64,000 nt of DNA from assembly GCA_027486655.1 (NCBI GenBank), contig JAIXOR010000016.1, forward strand, positions 1 through 64,000, written 5' to 3'. The first letter of the stretch is position 1. Each line of letters opens with the position of its first letter. Origin of the DNA: Verrucomicrobiaceae bacterium (GTDB lineage: Bacteria; Verrucomicrobiota; Verrucomicrobiia; Verrucomicrobiales; Akkermansiaceae). Of the stretch, positions 33,464 to 43,712 are shown piece by piece. The position numbers and the translations under genes were made by a program. Below the pieces are notes generated by a model. The model had not been told where the DNA came from and made no database searches. It worked only from the letters and a program-made list of their open reading frames with translations.

Positions 33464-36400
33464 TTGCAGAACACCCCAGCCACCATTCCGGACGAGTCCC
33501 AGGTCCCGCGCCGACGCAGGAAGTGGAAGCGCTGGGCGCTGCTTGCCGGGTTCACCGCCCTCGCGTTCTGGATCAACGGCCCCGGCTTCCGCTGGCTGGT
33601 TCCATGGGCTGCCCAGCGCTGGATGGCAGATCAGGGTCTCCATGGAAACTTCCGCATCGAGGGCAGCCTCGTCGGTGGCTTTTCGATAGCGGACCTGCAC
33701 CTGGAGTCGGCGGAAACGCTGGCCCGTCTCAATCTCAAGCGCCTCACGCCGGTCTATCAGCTGCCAAGGGTCCTGCGCGGGGAGATCGATGGCCTTGTCC
33801 TCGATGGCCTCGATGCAGGGATCCGCTTGGAAGCGAAACCTGAGGAGGATCGCAAAGCCTCCGGAAACCGCAAGACCAAGGAAGCGCCGGACCTCAAGGC
33901 GATCGCGGAGACCCTCCGCCAAGTCCGCGAAAAGGTGCGGCCGGTGGCGCTCGATCTGCGCAACGTCAGCGTCGAGTTGACTCGCAGCGGGCAGCCCTTT
34001 CTCAAGCTGGAGCCCAGCGCTTTGTCCCACCTGGCCGGTGCGGACGAGTTCGAGCTGCGGCTTGGCGCCCTCACTGATGCCGCGGGCCGGCAGTGGCCGT
34101 CCCAAACGTCCGCCATCTCGTGGAAAGCCGATGAACTCCGCATCGGGCGCATGGATCCGCTCCCGGGCATCGGGCTGCGCGACCTCACCCTGCGCCTGCC
34201 CGGCGGCGGAGAACCCTCACTCGCCACCGAACTCGCGATCGATGAGGCCGTGCTTGAGATCGAATGCCCGCCCGGATTCACCTCGGCCAATGTGAATCTC
34301 CGCGAAGGTGCGATCTCCGTGCCGAACCTGCTCGGAAGGTTCGGCATCGATTCCCCGGTTACGGCCACGCTCACATCGCTCTCGTTCAATGCGGACTCCC
34401 TGCTGCCCGAGCCGCTGCAGGCCACCGGCGATCTGCGGGTTTTGTTAGAGAACGCGTCCTTCGATGGCTGGGAGGTCCCCGAGCTCAGCGTCGATCTCGC
34501 TCTGGATGAATCGAGCGTCCGCCTCGCCGCATCCGGCCAGGCACTGGGCACCGGTTTCTCGTTGGATGGCGAGTCCACCCTTGTCCGCCAGGAACGCTCG
34601 CTCGTCCCCGGTCCCATCCAAGGGCGCTTCAACGTGGCGGATCTATCGAAGCTCGCCACCGCGCTCGCACCCAAGGTGGCGGCGCTCGATCCGGAGAACC
34701 CGCTGCCGCCCTCGATGCTCGACGGGACCTGCCGCATCGACCTGCGCGAGCTCAAGCCCGCCTCCGCTTCCGTGGACCTCGTGCTCAAGCCCGGCGACCC
34801 GAAGGCCGCTGCCTCGATCGCGCTCAAGGCGGCCTGGGAGCCGGAAAAACCCGTCCGTGCGGAAATCGCCAGCGAAGGCATCTCCGCGGAGGCGGGCTAC
34901 GATACGGCCGCCGGCTCCTACAACGGCCGCATCACCCTCAAGGACTTTACGACCGCGCGCATCCAGCCCTGGCTCACCGCATTCCGCGTAGCCGGAGTGG
35001 ATGGACTTGCGGCGACCGGCGTGTGGATGGGCTCGGGATCGGTTTCATCGAACAACCATCAGGGGTCGCTCGATCTCGCGCAGCTCACACTCACCCGTCC
35101 GGAGACGCCGGCTCTCAAGGCGCGGGGCGGCGTGGATTACCAGTGGCCCGGCCCGGTGAGCACCAAGGGACTGCTCATGGAGGCTGGCGAGCAGAAGATT
35201 TCCCTCGAAGCCAAGCTCGCCGATGGATGGCTGCGTCTCGACTCACTCCGCTGGAGTCACAAGGAGCGCGTCATGGCGGGCGGCAGCATCGGCCTGCCGG
35301 TGCCCGCGGATCTGACCCGCTGGCGCGAGGCGATTTCCTCGGAGACGCGTGCACTTGCAGTGAAGGTCGATTCCGAGGTGTTGCCGCTTTCCCTGCTGAA
35401 GGATTGGGTGCCGGCGGCTTCCAAGCTCGACGCACGCTCCACCGGCCGTCTCTCCATCCAGGTGGCGGGAACCTTTGCCGATCCGGTGGTGGATGCATCG
35501 CTGGACTTGAAGGAACTCCGCTCGCCCGAGCAACCGAAGCTCCCGCCTGCGGACCTGCGCATCCGCCTGGCCGGGAAGAATGGCCGGATCTCCCTCGATG
35601 GATCCGTTCTCGCTCCGGGCTACCAGCCTGCCACGCTCAGCGCCTCGATGCCCTTCCGACCCTCCGCGTGGGCGGAGCAGCCGGAGGTCATCCTCAAGGA
35701 AGCGCTCTCGGCCCGGGTGGACTTGCCGCGGCTTGATCTGTCCCGGTTCTCATCGCTCGTCCCAGCCGCCCGCACGATCCGCGGCGTGCTCACGGGAAAT
35801 GTGGTGGCCGCCGGTGAGATCGGGAAACCGGAGCTCAAGGGGCGACTCGATCTAACAGCCGGCGGGCTTGAGTTTGCGGATACCTCGCTGCCGCCCGTCA
35901 CCGGAGCCGGAGCCGCGCTGGATCTCAGTCTGGACCGGCTGGTGCTGCGCGATCTCAAGGCGACCATCGCCGGAGGCACCCTCCAGGGAGGAGGGAACCT
36001 CTCGATCGTCAATGGCGCTCCCGGGCCGCTCGATTTCCGTCTCACCGGAAGGCATCTGCCCGTGAAGCGCGATGACTCGCTCATCGTGCGCGCCGATGCG
36101 GACCTCCGCCTCGCCGGCACCTGGACGAATGCGGCGCTCACCGGCAGCGTCGGCATCGTGGACAGCCTGTTTTACCGGGACATCGAGCTTTTGCCCATCG
36201 GCACGCCCTTCACCACACCGTCCGCGGCTTCGTTGCCGAAGCTCGATGCGCCTGCCCGCGCCGTGGCCTCCGCAGTGCCCGAGCCATTCCGCAACTGGAC
36301 GGTCAACGTGCTCGCCCGCACCGTGAATCCCTTCCTCATCCGCGGCAACTTCGCCACCGGCCGCATCGATGCCAACCTGCGGGTGGGCGGCACCTTCGGC

Positions 36401-36946
36401 AAACCCGCGCCCGATGGCGAGGTTAAGATCTCGGATTTAAAAGCGGCGCTTCCCTTCAGCACGTTGACCGTGCGCTCCGGCACGCTGCGATTCACGCCGG
36501 CCACCGGATTTGATCCGATCCTCGAGATCCGCGGTCGTGCCGAGCCGCGGCCTTATCGGGTGAATGCATATGTTTACGGTCCGGCATCCAATCCGCAACT
36601 CGTGCTCACCTCCACGCCGCCGCTGCCGGAAAATGAAATCATGACCCTGCTGGCCACCGGCACCACCACCACCGGCCTCGAGGACCCGCAGGCGGCTTCC
36701 TCGCGTGCCATGCAGCTGCTCGCCGAGGAGCTCCGCCGCGGCCGCTTCGCCGTGGGCAAACGCCTGCGGCCGCTCCTCGGCTTGCTGGACCGGGTGGACT
36801 TCAGCGTGGCCGAGGCGGATCCCTACACCAGCGAATCCTTCTCCACCGCGACCCTCGCCGTCACCGACAACTGGTTTGTTTCCGCCGGCATGGGTGCCGA
36901 GGGCGACTCCCGGGTGCTCGGAATCTGGCGCATTTCGTTCCGCTGA
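33464..36946 (+). CDS. tamB: TamB-like translocation and assembly module inner-membrane protein
   Basis: About 1160 residues. After a basic stretch (PRRRRKWKRWALLAGFTALAFWI) a single membrane anchor leads into a long repetitive beta-rich region, as in AsmA/TamB proteins. The C-terminal DUF490 part reads NVLARTVNPFLIRGNFATGRIDANLRVGGT, FSTLTVRSGTLRFTPATGFDPILEIRG and LPENEIMTLLATG. The frame opens at 33350, but an earlier start would run over the divergent manA start; TTG 33464 is my best guess. TamB spans the periplasm and carries lipids or assists outer-membrane protein assembly with its Omp85 partner, encoded next. Confidence 0.88.
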   Translation: MQNTPATIPDESQVPRRRRKWKRWALLAGFTALAFWINGPGFRWLVPWAAQRWMADQGLHGNFRIEGSLVGGFSIADLHLESAETLARLNLKRLTPVYQLPRVLRGEIDGLVLDGLDAGIRLEAKPEEDRKASGNRKTKEAPDLKAIAETLRQVREKVRPVALDLRNVSVELTRSGQPFLKLEPSALSHLAGADEFELRLGALTDAAGRQWPSQTSAISWKADELRIGRMDPLPGIGLRDLTLRLPGGGEPSLATELAIDEAVLEIECPPGFTSANVNLREGAISVPNLLGRFGIDSPVTATLTSLSFNADSLLPEPLQATGDLRVLLENASFDGWEVPELSVDLALDESSVRLAASGQALGTGFSLDGESTLVRQERSLVPGPIQGRFNVADLSKLATALAPKVAALDPENPLPPSMLDGTCRIDLRELKPASASVDLVLKPGDPKAAASIALKAAWEPEKPVRAEIASEGISAEAGYDTAAGSYNGRITLKDFTTARIQPWLTAFRVAGVDGLAATGVWMGSGSVSSNNHQGSLDLAQLTLTRPETPALKARGGVDYQWPGPVSTKGLLMEAGEQKISLEAKLADGWLRLDSLRWSHKERVMAGGSIGLPVPADLTRWREAISSETRALAVKVDSEVLPLSLLKDWVPAASKLDARSTGRLSIQVAGTFADPVVDASLDLKELRSPEQPKLPPADLRIRLAGKNGRISLDGSVLAPGYQPATLSASMPFRPSAWAEQPEVILKEALSARVDLPRLDLSRFSSLVPAARTIRGVLTGNVVAAGEIGKPELKGRLDLTAGGLEFADTSLPPVTGAGAALDLSLDRLVLRDLKATIAGGTLQGGGNLSIVNGAPGPLDFRLTGRHLPVKRDDSLIVRADADLRLAGTWTNAALTGSVGIVDSLFYRDIELLPIGTPFTTPSAASLPKLDAPARAVASAVPEPFRNWTVNVLARTVNPFLIRGNFATGRIDANLRVGGTFGKPAPDGEVKISDLKAALPFSTLTVRSGTLRFTPATGFDPILEIRGRAEPRPYRVNAYVYGPASNPQLVLTSTPPLPENEIMTLLATGTTTTGLEDPQAASSRAMQLLAEELRRGRFAVGKRLRPLLGLLDRVDFSVAEADPYTSESFSTATLAVTDNWFVSAGMGAEGDSRVLGIWRISFR

Positions 36947-38934
36947 TGAAAACCATGGCCGCCATCCTGCTCCTGCTCTGCACCGCCGCCGGTGCCGTCC
37001 AGACGCGTGTGCGCGTCGAGGGACTCCGCGGCAAAAGCGAACAGGAAACGCTGCAGTTGCTCGCCGGACGGCTTGCCCACGTGAAGGCATCCCCGGCCTC
37101 TCCGCCGCTCGCGGATGACGCCGCCTTCCTGCTGCGCCAGATCCTCCGCAAGGACGGCCACGCCGGGGCCGAGGTCTCATGGCGGATCACCGGCAGCCGC
37201 GAAATCACCCTCGTCGTCAACGAAGGCCGCAGGCTTTCACTCGGCAAGGTCGCGGTCAACGGGGTGGAGTCCGACGAGGTGAAACGCTTCTCCAAGCTCT
37301 TCGCCCAGCCCGCCGAGAAGGATCGGCCGGTTCTGTTAGGGACGCCGCCGTTCCGCGAGGCGGATGTGCCCACCGGTATCTCCAACATCGTTCAGGAACT
37401 CAACGCGCGGGGCCATTGGGCCGCCACCGCCGAAGTCTCCCAGCGCTCGGAGAATCCTCAAAGCGGGGTGGTGGATATCGCCATCGAGGTCAAACCCGGG
37501 CCGGTTTTTGGGATCGGCCGTCCGACCGTCGAAAGCCCGGAATCCCATGCCGTGGAGCTTGGCAACCGCGCCGCGGAGCCGTTCAAGGGGCGCAAGGCCA
37601 GCACCAAGAACCTCAACGCGATGCGCGCCGCCGTCGAACAGGCCGCGGTGAGCCTCGGTTATCCGGACGCCCGCATCCGCATGAGCCGGGGGCCTTCCGC
37701 GGAGTTCTTCGATCCCGTTTTTTCCATCACCCTGGGCACCCGCGTCAAACTCCGCCACCTGTCGATCGACGGGTTGGAGCGCACCGATCCGCAGCGCATC
37801 GCCCGCCGCATGGAGGGCATGGAGGGGGACTGGTATGACGAGCACGCCGTCAACAAACGGCTTCGCGAAATGCTGGCCACCGGCGCTTTCTCCGCAGCGA
37901 ATGTCGAGACCACCGAGGCGGGCGAGCGCCTGGTGGACGCCACGCTCCACTTCGAGGAAGCCCGGGCCCGCGAGATGAGCTTTGCCGCCGGCTTTGGATC
38001 CTATCAGGGATTCATCGGCCGTGCGACATATGCGGACCGCAATCTCTATGGCAAGCTGTGGGGCTTCAGCTCGGGCTTCGAGGTGAGCATGCGCGGGCTG
38101 TTAGGTGATGTGCGCGTCACCGATCCCTGGGTGGATGGCTCGGATGTCTCCGCCACCGCGCGGGCATATGCACTGCTCTACAGCCGCGAGGGCTACGATT
38201 CCTACGATACCGGCATCGAGGGCAGCGCCACCTGGAAACCGGGTGACCGCTATCAGATCGAGCTGCTTGCAGGCAACTCGGTGATCAATGCCCAGGGCGA
38301 CGGACTTCCCACCTCGGAGCTGGGCGAAACCCTCTACACCCGGCCGCGGGTGCGGCTCAACCAGAAGATCGAGTTTCGCGACAGCGCGGTGCTGCCGAAG
38401 AACGGCTGGCACCTGGAGGGGCCCATCGAGTTCGGTTCCGCGATCGGTGGCGTGTCCACCTCCTATGTCTCCGCCGGCCTCAAGGGTGGATGGTTCCGTG
38501 AACTCGGCCGCAACTATCAGATCGGCATCGGCGGGGAGTGGGGCATGCTGGTGCCGGACAGCAATGGCGTGAACCTGCCGATCGATCTGCGTCTCTTCAA
38601 CGGCGGTTCGCGCAGCGTGCGCAGTTTCCCGGAGCGCGAGCTTGGCCCGGAAGTGAACGGTTATCCGATCGGTGGTGAGGCGATGTGGAATGCCAACGCG
38701 GAGATTTCCCGCGAAGTCGCCGGGCCGGTGCACGCGGTCCTGTTCTTCGATGCCGGATCCCTTGCGCGCAACCATGAGGAAATCTCCAATGCGGAAGTGG
38801 AACTCGCCACCGGTCTGGGCTTCCGTCTCAACCTGCCGATCGGCCCGGTGCGCGTGGAGTATGGTTACAATCTGACGCGCGATCCCGGCGAACCGAATGG
38901 CACCTTCCACTTCGCCATCGGCCACGCCTACTGA
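36946..38934 (+). CDS. tamA: TamA-like Omp85-family outer-membrane protein
   Basis: 662 residues with a signal peptide (MKTMAAILLLLCTAAGA). Three POTRA-like units (about 20-330; e.g. RLSLGKVAVNGVESDEVKRF, VKLRHLSIDGLERTDPQRIARRM) precede the beta-barrel (about 345-662) with FAAGFGSYQGFIGRATYADRNLYG and RSFPERELGP, the lid-lock-like segment. The gene starts on the last base of the tamB stop codon (TGATG), so the two are coupled. tamB comes before tamA, the reverse of E. coli order. Confidence 0.92.
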   Translation: MKTMAAILLLLCTAAGAVQTRVRVEGLRGKSEQETLQLLAGRLAHVKASPASPPLADDAAFLLRQILRKDGHAGAEVSWRITGSREITLVVNEGRRLSLGKVAVNGVESDEVKRFSKLFAQPAEKDRPVLLGTPPFREADVPTGISNIVQELNARGHWAATAEVSQRSENPQSGVVDIAIEVKPGPVFGIGRPTVESPESHAVELGNRAAEPFKGRKASTKNLNAMRAAVEQAAVSLGYPDARIRMSRGPSAEFFDPVFSITLGTRVKLRHLSIDGLERTDPQRIARRMEGMEGDWYDEHAVNKRLREMLATGAFSAANVETTEAGERLVDATLHFEEARAREMSFAAGFGSYQGFIGRATYADRNLYGKLWGFSSGFEVSMRGLLGDVRVTDPWVDGSDVSATARAYALLYSREGYDSYDTGIEGSATWKPGDRYQIELLAGNSVINAQGDGLPTSELGETLYTRPRVRLNQKIEFRDSAVLPKNGWHLEGPIEFGSAIGGVSTSYVSAGLKGGWFRELGRNYQIGIGGEWGMLVPDSNGVNLPIDLRLFNGGSRSVRSFPERELGPEVNGYPIGGEAMWNANAEISREVAGPVHAVLFFDAGSLARNHEEISNAEVELATGLGFRLNLPIGPVRVEYGYNLTRDPGEPNGTFHFAIGHAY

Positions 38935-38940
38935 ACGATC

Positions 38941-40125
38941 ATGGAGGCCGAATCCGAAGACAACCGCGCGGCAAGCGCCCTGTTCCGCGCGCTCGGCATG
39001 GGCAGGCGTCCGCCGCGTGCGGAGGTGTTGAGGAACTCCCGCTTTCCGGGCATGCACCGTGGCGAATGGATCGTGCTGTCGCTCTGGGTGCCGGTGACGC
39101 TGGTGACGGTCGCACGCTCCTGCCTGGCTCCATGGCTCGATGGCGCGGCCGCATGGATCGTGGCGCTGCCGCTGGCATGGATTCTGGTTCATGCGCTGCC
39201 CTTTGTGCTGCGCGCGCGGACTCCCGGCGGGCAGTGGCGCGCCTGGCTGGCGGCCGCCGCGCTGTGGGCATGGTTCCATCGCGATGCCGGCGGCGCGACC
39301 GCGGTGGTGGCCTGGTCCTGGCTGGCGGTTCTGGCGCTGGAGATCGCGGCCCTGCTTTGGCTGGCTTTCCTGCGGACCATGGCGTGGAGCGGAACGGGCG
39401 GAGTCGCCTGGCGTGTCTTTCTTCTAACAGCCTCGCATCTGGCCGCGCTTGCACTCGCGTTCCGCCACGGAGCGGTGGCCGGCCTCGCCGCCGGAGCGGG
39501 CATAGCCGTGTTCTGCTGCCTGGCGGTGCTGCGGCCGCGTGCACGGTGGCTCGGTCCGCTGGTGACGCGCATGGAATCCGACGGCGTGCTCGTCACCATC
39601 GATGACGGGCCGGATCCGCAGGACACTCCGCGTTTGTTGGACCTTCTGGACCGTCACGGGGTCAAGGCGGTGTTCTTCATGATTGGAAACAAGGTGGCCG
39701 CGAATCCCGAACTGGCCCGCGAGGTCCTGCGCCGCGGGCATGAGATCGGCAATCACACGCTCAGCCATCCGCAGGCTTCGTTCTGGTGCGCCGGTCCATG
39801 GCGGACGCGCCGCGAGATTCTGGATTGCCAGAAGATCATCCATGAGGCGACCGGCTACACTCCGGGGTGGTTTCGCGCGCCGGTGGGACACCGCAACCTG
39901 TTCACCCATCCGCTGGCGCAGGCTGCGGGGCTGCGGGTGATGGCATGGAACCGCCGCGGCTATGATGCGGTGGAAAAGGATGCATCGCAGGCCATCCGCC
40001 GCATTCTAACAGACGTGGGGCCGGGTGACATCCTGCTGCTTCATGAAGCGACGCCAATCGCTGCCGAGGTGCTGGAGGGAACGCTTGTGGGCTTGCGACA
40101 GGCCGGATTGCTCCGCAGCCGTTGA
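38941..40125 (+). CDS. polysaccharide deacetylase (NodB domain) with membrane N-terminus
   Basis: 394 residues. Residues about 42-200 hold four or five membrane helices. The NodB domain follows: VLVTIDDGPDPQDTPRLLDLL (metal-binding Asp pair), GHEIGNHTLSHPQ (H-x3-H), WFRAPVGHRNLFTHPLA and GDILLLHEATP. These enzymes remove acetyl from N-acetylglucosamine-type residues in glycans; the membrane part places it at the inner membrane. Starts six bases after the tamA stop. The substrate could be peptidoglycan or the local polymer. Confidence 0.88.
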   Translation: MEAESEDNRAASALFRALGMGRRPPRAEVLRNSRFPGMHRGEWIVLSLWVPVTLVTVARSCLAPWLDGAAAWIVALPLAWILVHALPFVLRARTPGGQWRAWLAAAALWAWFHRDAGGATAVVAWSWLAVLALEIAALLWLAFLRTMAWSGTGGVAWRVFLLTASHLAALALAFRHGAVAGLAAGAGIAVFCCLAVLRPRARWLGPLVTRMESDGVLVTIDDGPDPQDTPRLLDLLDRHGVKAVFFMIGNKVAANPELAREVLRRGHEIGNHTLSHPQASFWCAGPWRTRREILDCQKIIHEATGYTPGWFRAPVGHRNLFTHPLAQAAGLRVMAWNRRGYDAVEKDASQAIRRILTDVGPGDILLLHEATPIAAEVLEGTLVGLRQAGLLRSR

Positions 40126-40140
40126 TCGCCCCGAATGGGC

Positions 40141-40443
40141 TCAGACGAGGGGGAACTCGCCGTCGTCATCCACACCATGCCAGCCGAGTTTGCCGAAGGC
40201 GCGGAGAATGGACGAGACCGGTTCGCCTTCTTCTTCGCCTTCTCCGTGTTCGATCGTCGCCGAGCTGCTGAGCCCGCGGTTGGACTCGATGCTGATCACC
40301 GTGGAGTAGCTTTCCAGATAGATCCAGTCACCCCAGGCCTTGGATTCGTGACGGGGCTCGAGATGTTCCTTGCGCAGTGCGGAAAGCACTTCCGAAATGG
40401 TGGAGGGTGGTTCGGATTCAGGCAGTTGGACGAGTGTTTCCAT
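40141..40443 (-). CDS. small acidic protein of unknown function
   Basis: 100 residues from ATG 40443. Contains a short folded-looking stretch (STISEVLSALRKEHLEPRHESKAWGDWIYLESYSTVISIESN) and an acidic segment (HGEGEEEGEP). No family recognised. It is 49 bases downstream of the ABC exporter gene on the same strand, so probably transcribed with it. The reading frame stays open upstream inside the exporter gene, but codon choice there is that of a shadow. Confidence 0.5.
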   Translation of the reverse strand: METLVQLPESEPPSTISEVLSALRKEHLEPRHESKAWGDWIYLESYSTVISIESNRGLSSSATIEHGEGEEEGEPVSSILRAFGKLGWHGVDDDGEFPLV

Positions 40444-40492
40444 GTGGAGAAGGGTGGTGGTGGCAGTGCGACCGCCGGGAGTATGGACGAGC

Positions 40493-42229
40493 TCAAGCCT
40501 GAGGTCTAGGATCGATTGCGAAGCCTGCGTCACAAAGTTTCGCGTAAGCTCCATTGAGGGCGAGAAGTTCGTCGTGGGTGCCTTGTTCGACGAGGGTTCC
40601 GCGGTCGAGCACGCAGATCCGGTTGGCCTGGCGCACGGTCGAGAGCCGGTGGGCGATGACGAAGCAGGTGCGCTCCGCCCTGAGGTTTTCGAGCGCCTGC
40701 TGGACGAGGCGTTCGGTGCGGTTGTCGAGTGCGGAGGTGGCTTCGTCGAGCAGGAGCAACGGCGGGTTCTTGAGCAGGGCGCGCGCGATGGAAAGCCGTT
40801 GTTTCTCACCGCCGGAGAATCGGCTGCCGCGTTCGCCTGCGATCGTGTCGAGTCCTTCCGGATGGGCCCGCACGAAGGAGGCGGCGTTCGCCGCTTCGAG
40901 TGCCGCCCAGAGTTCCTCGTCGGTGGCGTCATGGCGCGCAAGCAGCAGGTTTTCGCGGAGCGTCGTGTTGAAGAGGAAGCTCTCCTGGGTGACGTAGCCG
41001 AGCTGGTCGCGCAGCCATTCCTTGGAGATCTCCGCGAGCGGTACTCCATCTAACAGAATGCGGCCGCCGTCGGGTTCGTAGAACCGGGTGAGCAGGTTGA
41101 GCACGGTGGACTTGCCTGCGCCGGTGGCACCGACGAGCGCGATGGTTTCTCCGGGCAACGCCTCGATGTTGAGCTTGCGGATGGCGGGGCTGTCGTCGCT
41201 GTAGTGGAAGGAAACGTCCTCGAACCGCACATGGCCGCGCATGGCGGCGGGGCGGATGCCTTCGGTGATGTGGGACTCCTCCGGGGTGTCGATGATGGTG
41301 AAGACCCGTTTGGCCGCGACCACGCCGCGGGTGAAGGTTTGCGAGAGCGGATTGATGCGGGAGATGGGATCGAAGAGGAAACCCCAGGCAACGAGGAAGG
41401 AGATCACCACGCCCGGTGAGATCTTTCCGGCAAGGGCCCACCAGGCGCCGAAGGCGACCATGAGGATGATGCCGGACTCCGCGATGAAGGATACCGCGGG
41501 CCAGACCATGGCCTGGCCGCGCATGACGTGCATGTGTTTTTCGCCCACCTTCCGCGACGCTTTGTCGAAGGTGTCGAGGGCCTTGGGTTCCACGGTGTAG
41601 GCCTTGATCTGGCGAATGCCGGCGAGGTTGTCGTGAAGGATGGCATTGAGGGCGGAGGAGGCTTCCGAGGAGGCCCGCCACATCGGCTCGGACCGGCGGG
41701 CCCACCAGGTGGTGATGAGGCCGATGAAGGGCAGGGGGATGAGCGTGACGAGCGTGAGCTGCCACGAGTGCCAGAGCATGTAGCCGATGACGATGAGGAA
41801 CTGGAGGATGGCGGCCAGTGCCTGGTCCACGCCTTCGATGAGCACGCGGTCCATGGAGGGCACGTCGTCGGAGACGCGGGACATGATTTCTCCGGAGGAA
41901 TTCGAATCGAACCACTTCACGGGCAGCCGCTGGAGCTTGTCGTAGAGTTCCACGCGGACGAGGTGGGTGAGTTTCAACTCCAGCAGGTTGTTGATCACGG
42001 TGCGGCCGGTGAAGAGCAGCTGCCTGGCAAGAATGGCGCCAATGCCGGTGAGGGCGGTGGACAGGATCAGGTCCGGCCGGTTCTTGGCGATGATCACGTC
42101 GATGAAGCGCATGGTCACGCCGGGCAGCACCAGGACCAGGGCGGTGCAGAGCACGGCCATGAGGAGCGAGAGGGAACTGAGCAGGGGGAACCTGAAGGTG
42201 TGGCGGAGGATCCGGAGGAGGACGGACAT
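40493..42229 (-). CDS. MsbA-like ABC transporter, fused permease and ATPase
   Basis: 578 residues. Six membrane helices (residues about 15-310), then the ATPase: Walker A VGATGAGKSTVLNLLTRF, Q-loop GYVTQESFLFNTTLRENLL, signature FSGGEKQRLSIARALLKNPP (FSGGE in place of LSGGQ), Walker B LLLLDEATSALD and H-loop IAHRLSTV. MsbA-type exporters move lipids such as lipid A-core or related amphiphiles across the inner membrane. The sequence alone does not fix the cargo. Confidence 0.92.
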   Translation of the reverse strand: MSVLLRILRHTFRFPLLSSLSLLMAVLCTALVLVLPGVTMRFIDVIIAKNRPDLILSTALTGIGAILARQLLFTGRTVINNLLELKLTHLVRVELYDKLQRLPVKWFDSNSSGEIMSRVSDDVPSMDRVLIEGVDQALAAILQFLIVIGYMLWHSWQLTLVTLIPLPFIGLITTWWARRSEPMWRASSEASSALNAILHDNLAGIRQIKAYTVEPKALDTFDKASRKVGEKHMHVMRGQAMVWPAVSFIAESGIILMVAFGAWWALAGKISPGVVISFLVAWGFLFDPISRINPLSQTFTRGVVAAKRVFTIIDTPEESHITEGIRPAAMRGHVRFEDVSFHYSDDSPAIRKLNIEALPGETIALVGATGAGKSTVLNLLTRFYEPDGGRILLDGVPLAEISKEWLRDQLGYVTQESFLFNTTLRENLLLARHDATDEELWAALEAANAASFVRAHPEGLDTIAGERGSRFSGGEKQRLSIARALLKNPPLLLLDEATSALDNRTERLVQQALENLRAERTCFVIAHRLSTVRQANRICVLDRGTLVEQGTHDELLALNGAYAKLCDAGFAIDPRPQA

Positions 42230-42339
42230 GCGGGAGCATGGGCAGCATCGGCGGGATTTGGAAAGATCGACTCTTCAACGCGGTGGATTGAGGGATTTTC
42301 CTTGTCGGCACCGTCCGCTCCCGGTGCATTCGCGGCGGG

Positions 42340-43071
42340 ATGTCGTCGTTTCATCTGATCGGCCTGCTTGCCGCGTTCTGCATCGGTCTGGCCAAGTCCG
42401 GGTTCAGCGGCATCTCGATGGTTTCGGTGGTTCTGCTGGCGGATCTTTACGGGGCGAAGGAGTCGGTGGGGCTGGCTCTGCCGTTGTTGATCGCTGCGGA
42501 TCTGATGGCCTATCCGGCGTTTCTCAAGCACGGCTCGTGGAAGCCGGTGTGGCGCTTGTTAGGTCCGGCGCTGGCCGGGCTGCTGGCGGGTTGGTGGATG
42601 CTCGGCTGGATTGATGATGCCGCGGCGAGGAAGGTGATCGGCGCATGCGTGTTGCTGATGGTGGTGCTCCAGGTTTCGCGCAGGCGGATGTCCGGGCGTC
42701 TGGAGTCCTGGGTGGAATCGCGCGGATTCGGGTTGTGTGCCGGAGTGCTGGGTGGCTTTGCGACGATGCTTGCCAACGCGGCGGGCCCGGTGATCCAGCT
42801 TTATCTAACAGCCCGGCGGGTGCCGAAGATGGAGCTCATCGGGATCGGCGCGCGGTTTTTCCTGTTGATCAATCTGATCAAGGTCCCGCTGAATGCCCGG
42901 CTTGCCCTGATCACTTCGGAGAGTCTTCTGGAGAACGCACGGCTGCTGCCCGGTGTGGTGCTGGGGATCTTCGGCGGGCGCTGGCTGATCCGGCACGTGC
43001 CGCAGTCGGTCTTCGAGTGGATGATCGTTGGTTTCTCGGCGATCGCCGGGCTGCGTCTTCTTTTGTGGTGA
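42340..43071 (+). CDS. TauE/SafE-family sulfite/anion exporter
   Basis: 243 residues, about eight membrane helices. The first helix FHLIGLLAAFCIGLAKSGFSGISMVSVVLLADLYGAKESVGLALPLLIAADL and the mid-helix GVLGGFATMLANAAGPVIQLYLTARR are the two repeated half-motifs of the family. Members export sulfite, sulfoacetate or related anions. It is not close to the cys genes, so a link to sulfate metabolism here is only a guess. Divergent from the ABC exporter. Confidence 0.88.
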   Translation: MSSFHLIGLLAAFCIGLAKSGFSGISMVSVVLLADLYGAKESVGLALPLLIAADLMAYPAFLKHGSWKPVWRLLGPALAGLLAGWWMLGWIDDAAARKVIGACVLLMVVLQVSRRRMSGRLESWVESRGFGLCAGVLGGFATMLANAAGPVIQLYLTARRVPKMELIGIGARFFLLINLIKVPLNARLALITSESLLENARLLPGVVLGIFGGRWLIRHVPQSVFEWMIVGFSAIAGLRLLLW

Positions 43072-43082
43072 GGGCAGTGGGA

Positions 43083-43712
43083 TCAGCGGATCTCACGAAG
43101 CGCCTGGAAGGCCTGCCAGGCGAAGATGGCGAGGAAGATGGCGAACAGCGGGTTGTTGGTGAAATGAAGGAGCAGGAGACCGGTGCCGGCTGCGACGATG
43201 ATGGTGATCCACAGCGTGATCCGGATGCGTTTGGGGCCGAGGATGGCATTTAGCATTTGCCCGCCATCGAGCGGCAGAACGGGCAGCAGGTTGAGGATGG
43301 CCCAGAAGAAACTGATGATCATGAGTTCCCTCACGAAGTAATCCGCGTTCGGGTTGAGTTCGGGCATGAACTGGTAGGCAACCAGGAGTGCGGCACCGAG
43401 GGCGATTTGGAAGGCGGGTCCCGCGGCGGTGACGAGGAAGTTCTGCGGGCGGTTGAGCCGGACACCGGAGTAGGCTGCGTAGCCACCGAAGGCCTGCAGG
43501 GTGATCTCGCTGTAGGCGCCGAACCATTTCGCGCTGAGCGCATGGCCGAGCTCGTGGATCAGGATGGAGATGAATCCCGCGATCAGGAAAAGCCCGAGTT
43601 GCAGGATGGCATCCGGCGAGCGTGCGTCGAGAGCGCCGCCGATCAGGGCCAGCGTGATCCAGAAAAAGGGCTGAACCTGGACGGGGATGCCAAAGAGGGT
43701 GAAGCGAACCAT
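43083..43712 (-). CDS. site-2 protease family zinc metalloprotease (M50)
   Basis: 209 residues from ATG 43712. The zinc motif is ISILIHELGHALSAKWFG, the second metal-binding site NLLPVLPLDGGQMLNAIL; both lie in membrane helices as in intramembrane S2P proteases. No PDZ or CBS domain is present, so it belongs to the compact subgroup. Such proteases cleave membrane-bound regulators or peptides. Substrate unknown. It runs convergent to TauE/SafE. Confidence 0.9.
   Translation of the reverse strand: MVRFTLFGIPVQVQPFFWITLALIGGALDARSPDAILQLGLFLIAGFISILIHELGHALSAKWFGAYSEITLQAFGGYAAYSGVRLNRPQNFLVTAAGPAFQIALGAALLVAYQFMPELNPNADYFVRELMIISFFWAILNLLPVLPLDGGQMLNAILGPKRIRITLWITIIVAAGTGLLLLHFTNNPLFAIFLAIFAWQAFQALREIR

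Noticed and set aside
34442..42811. TTA codons as a bldA-like translational switch
   Set aside because: The same DNA word is read in several frames and on both strands (TTA, CTA-ACA, GTT-AGA, GCT-AAC) and once between genes, so the signal is in the DNA, not in one codon.
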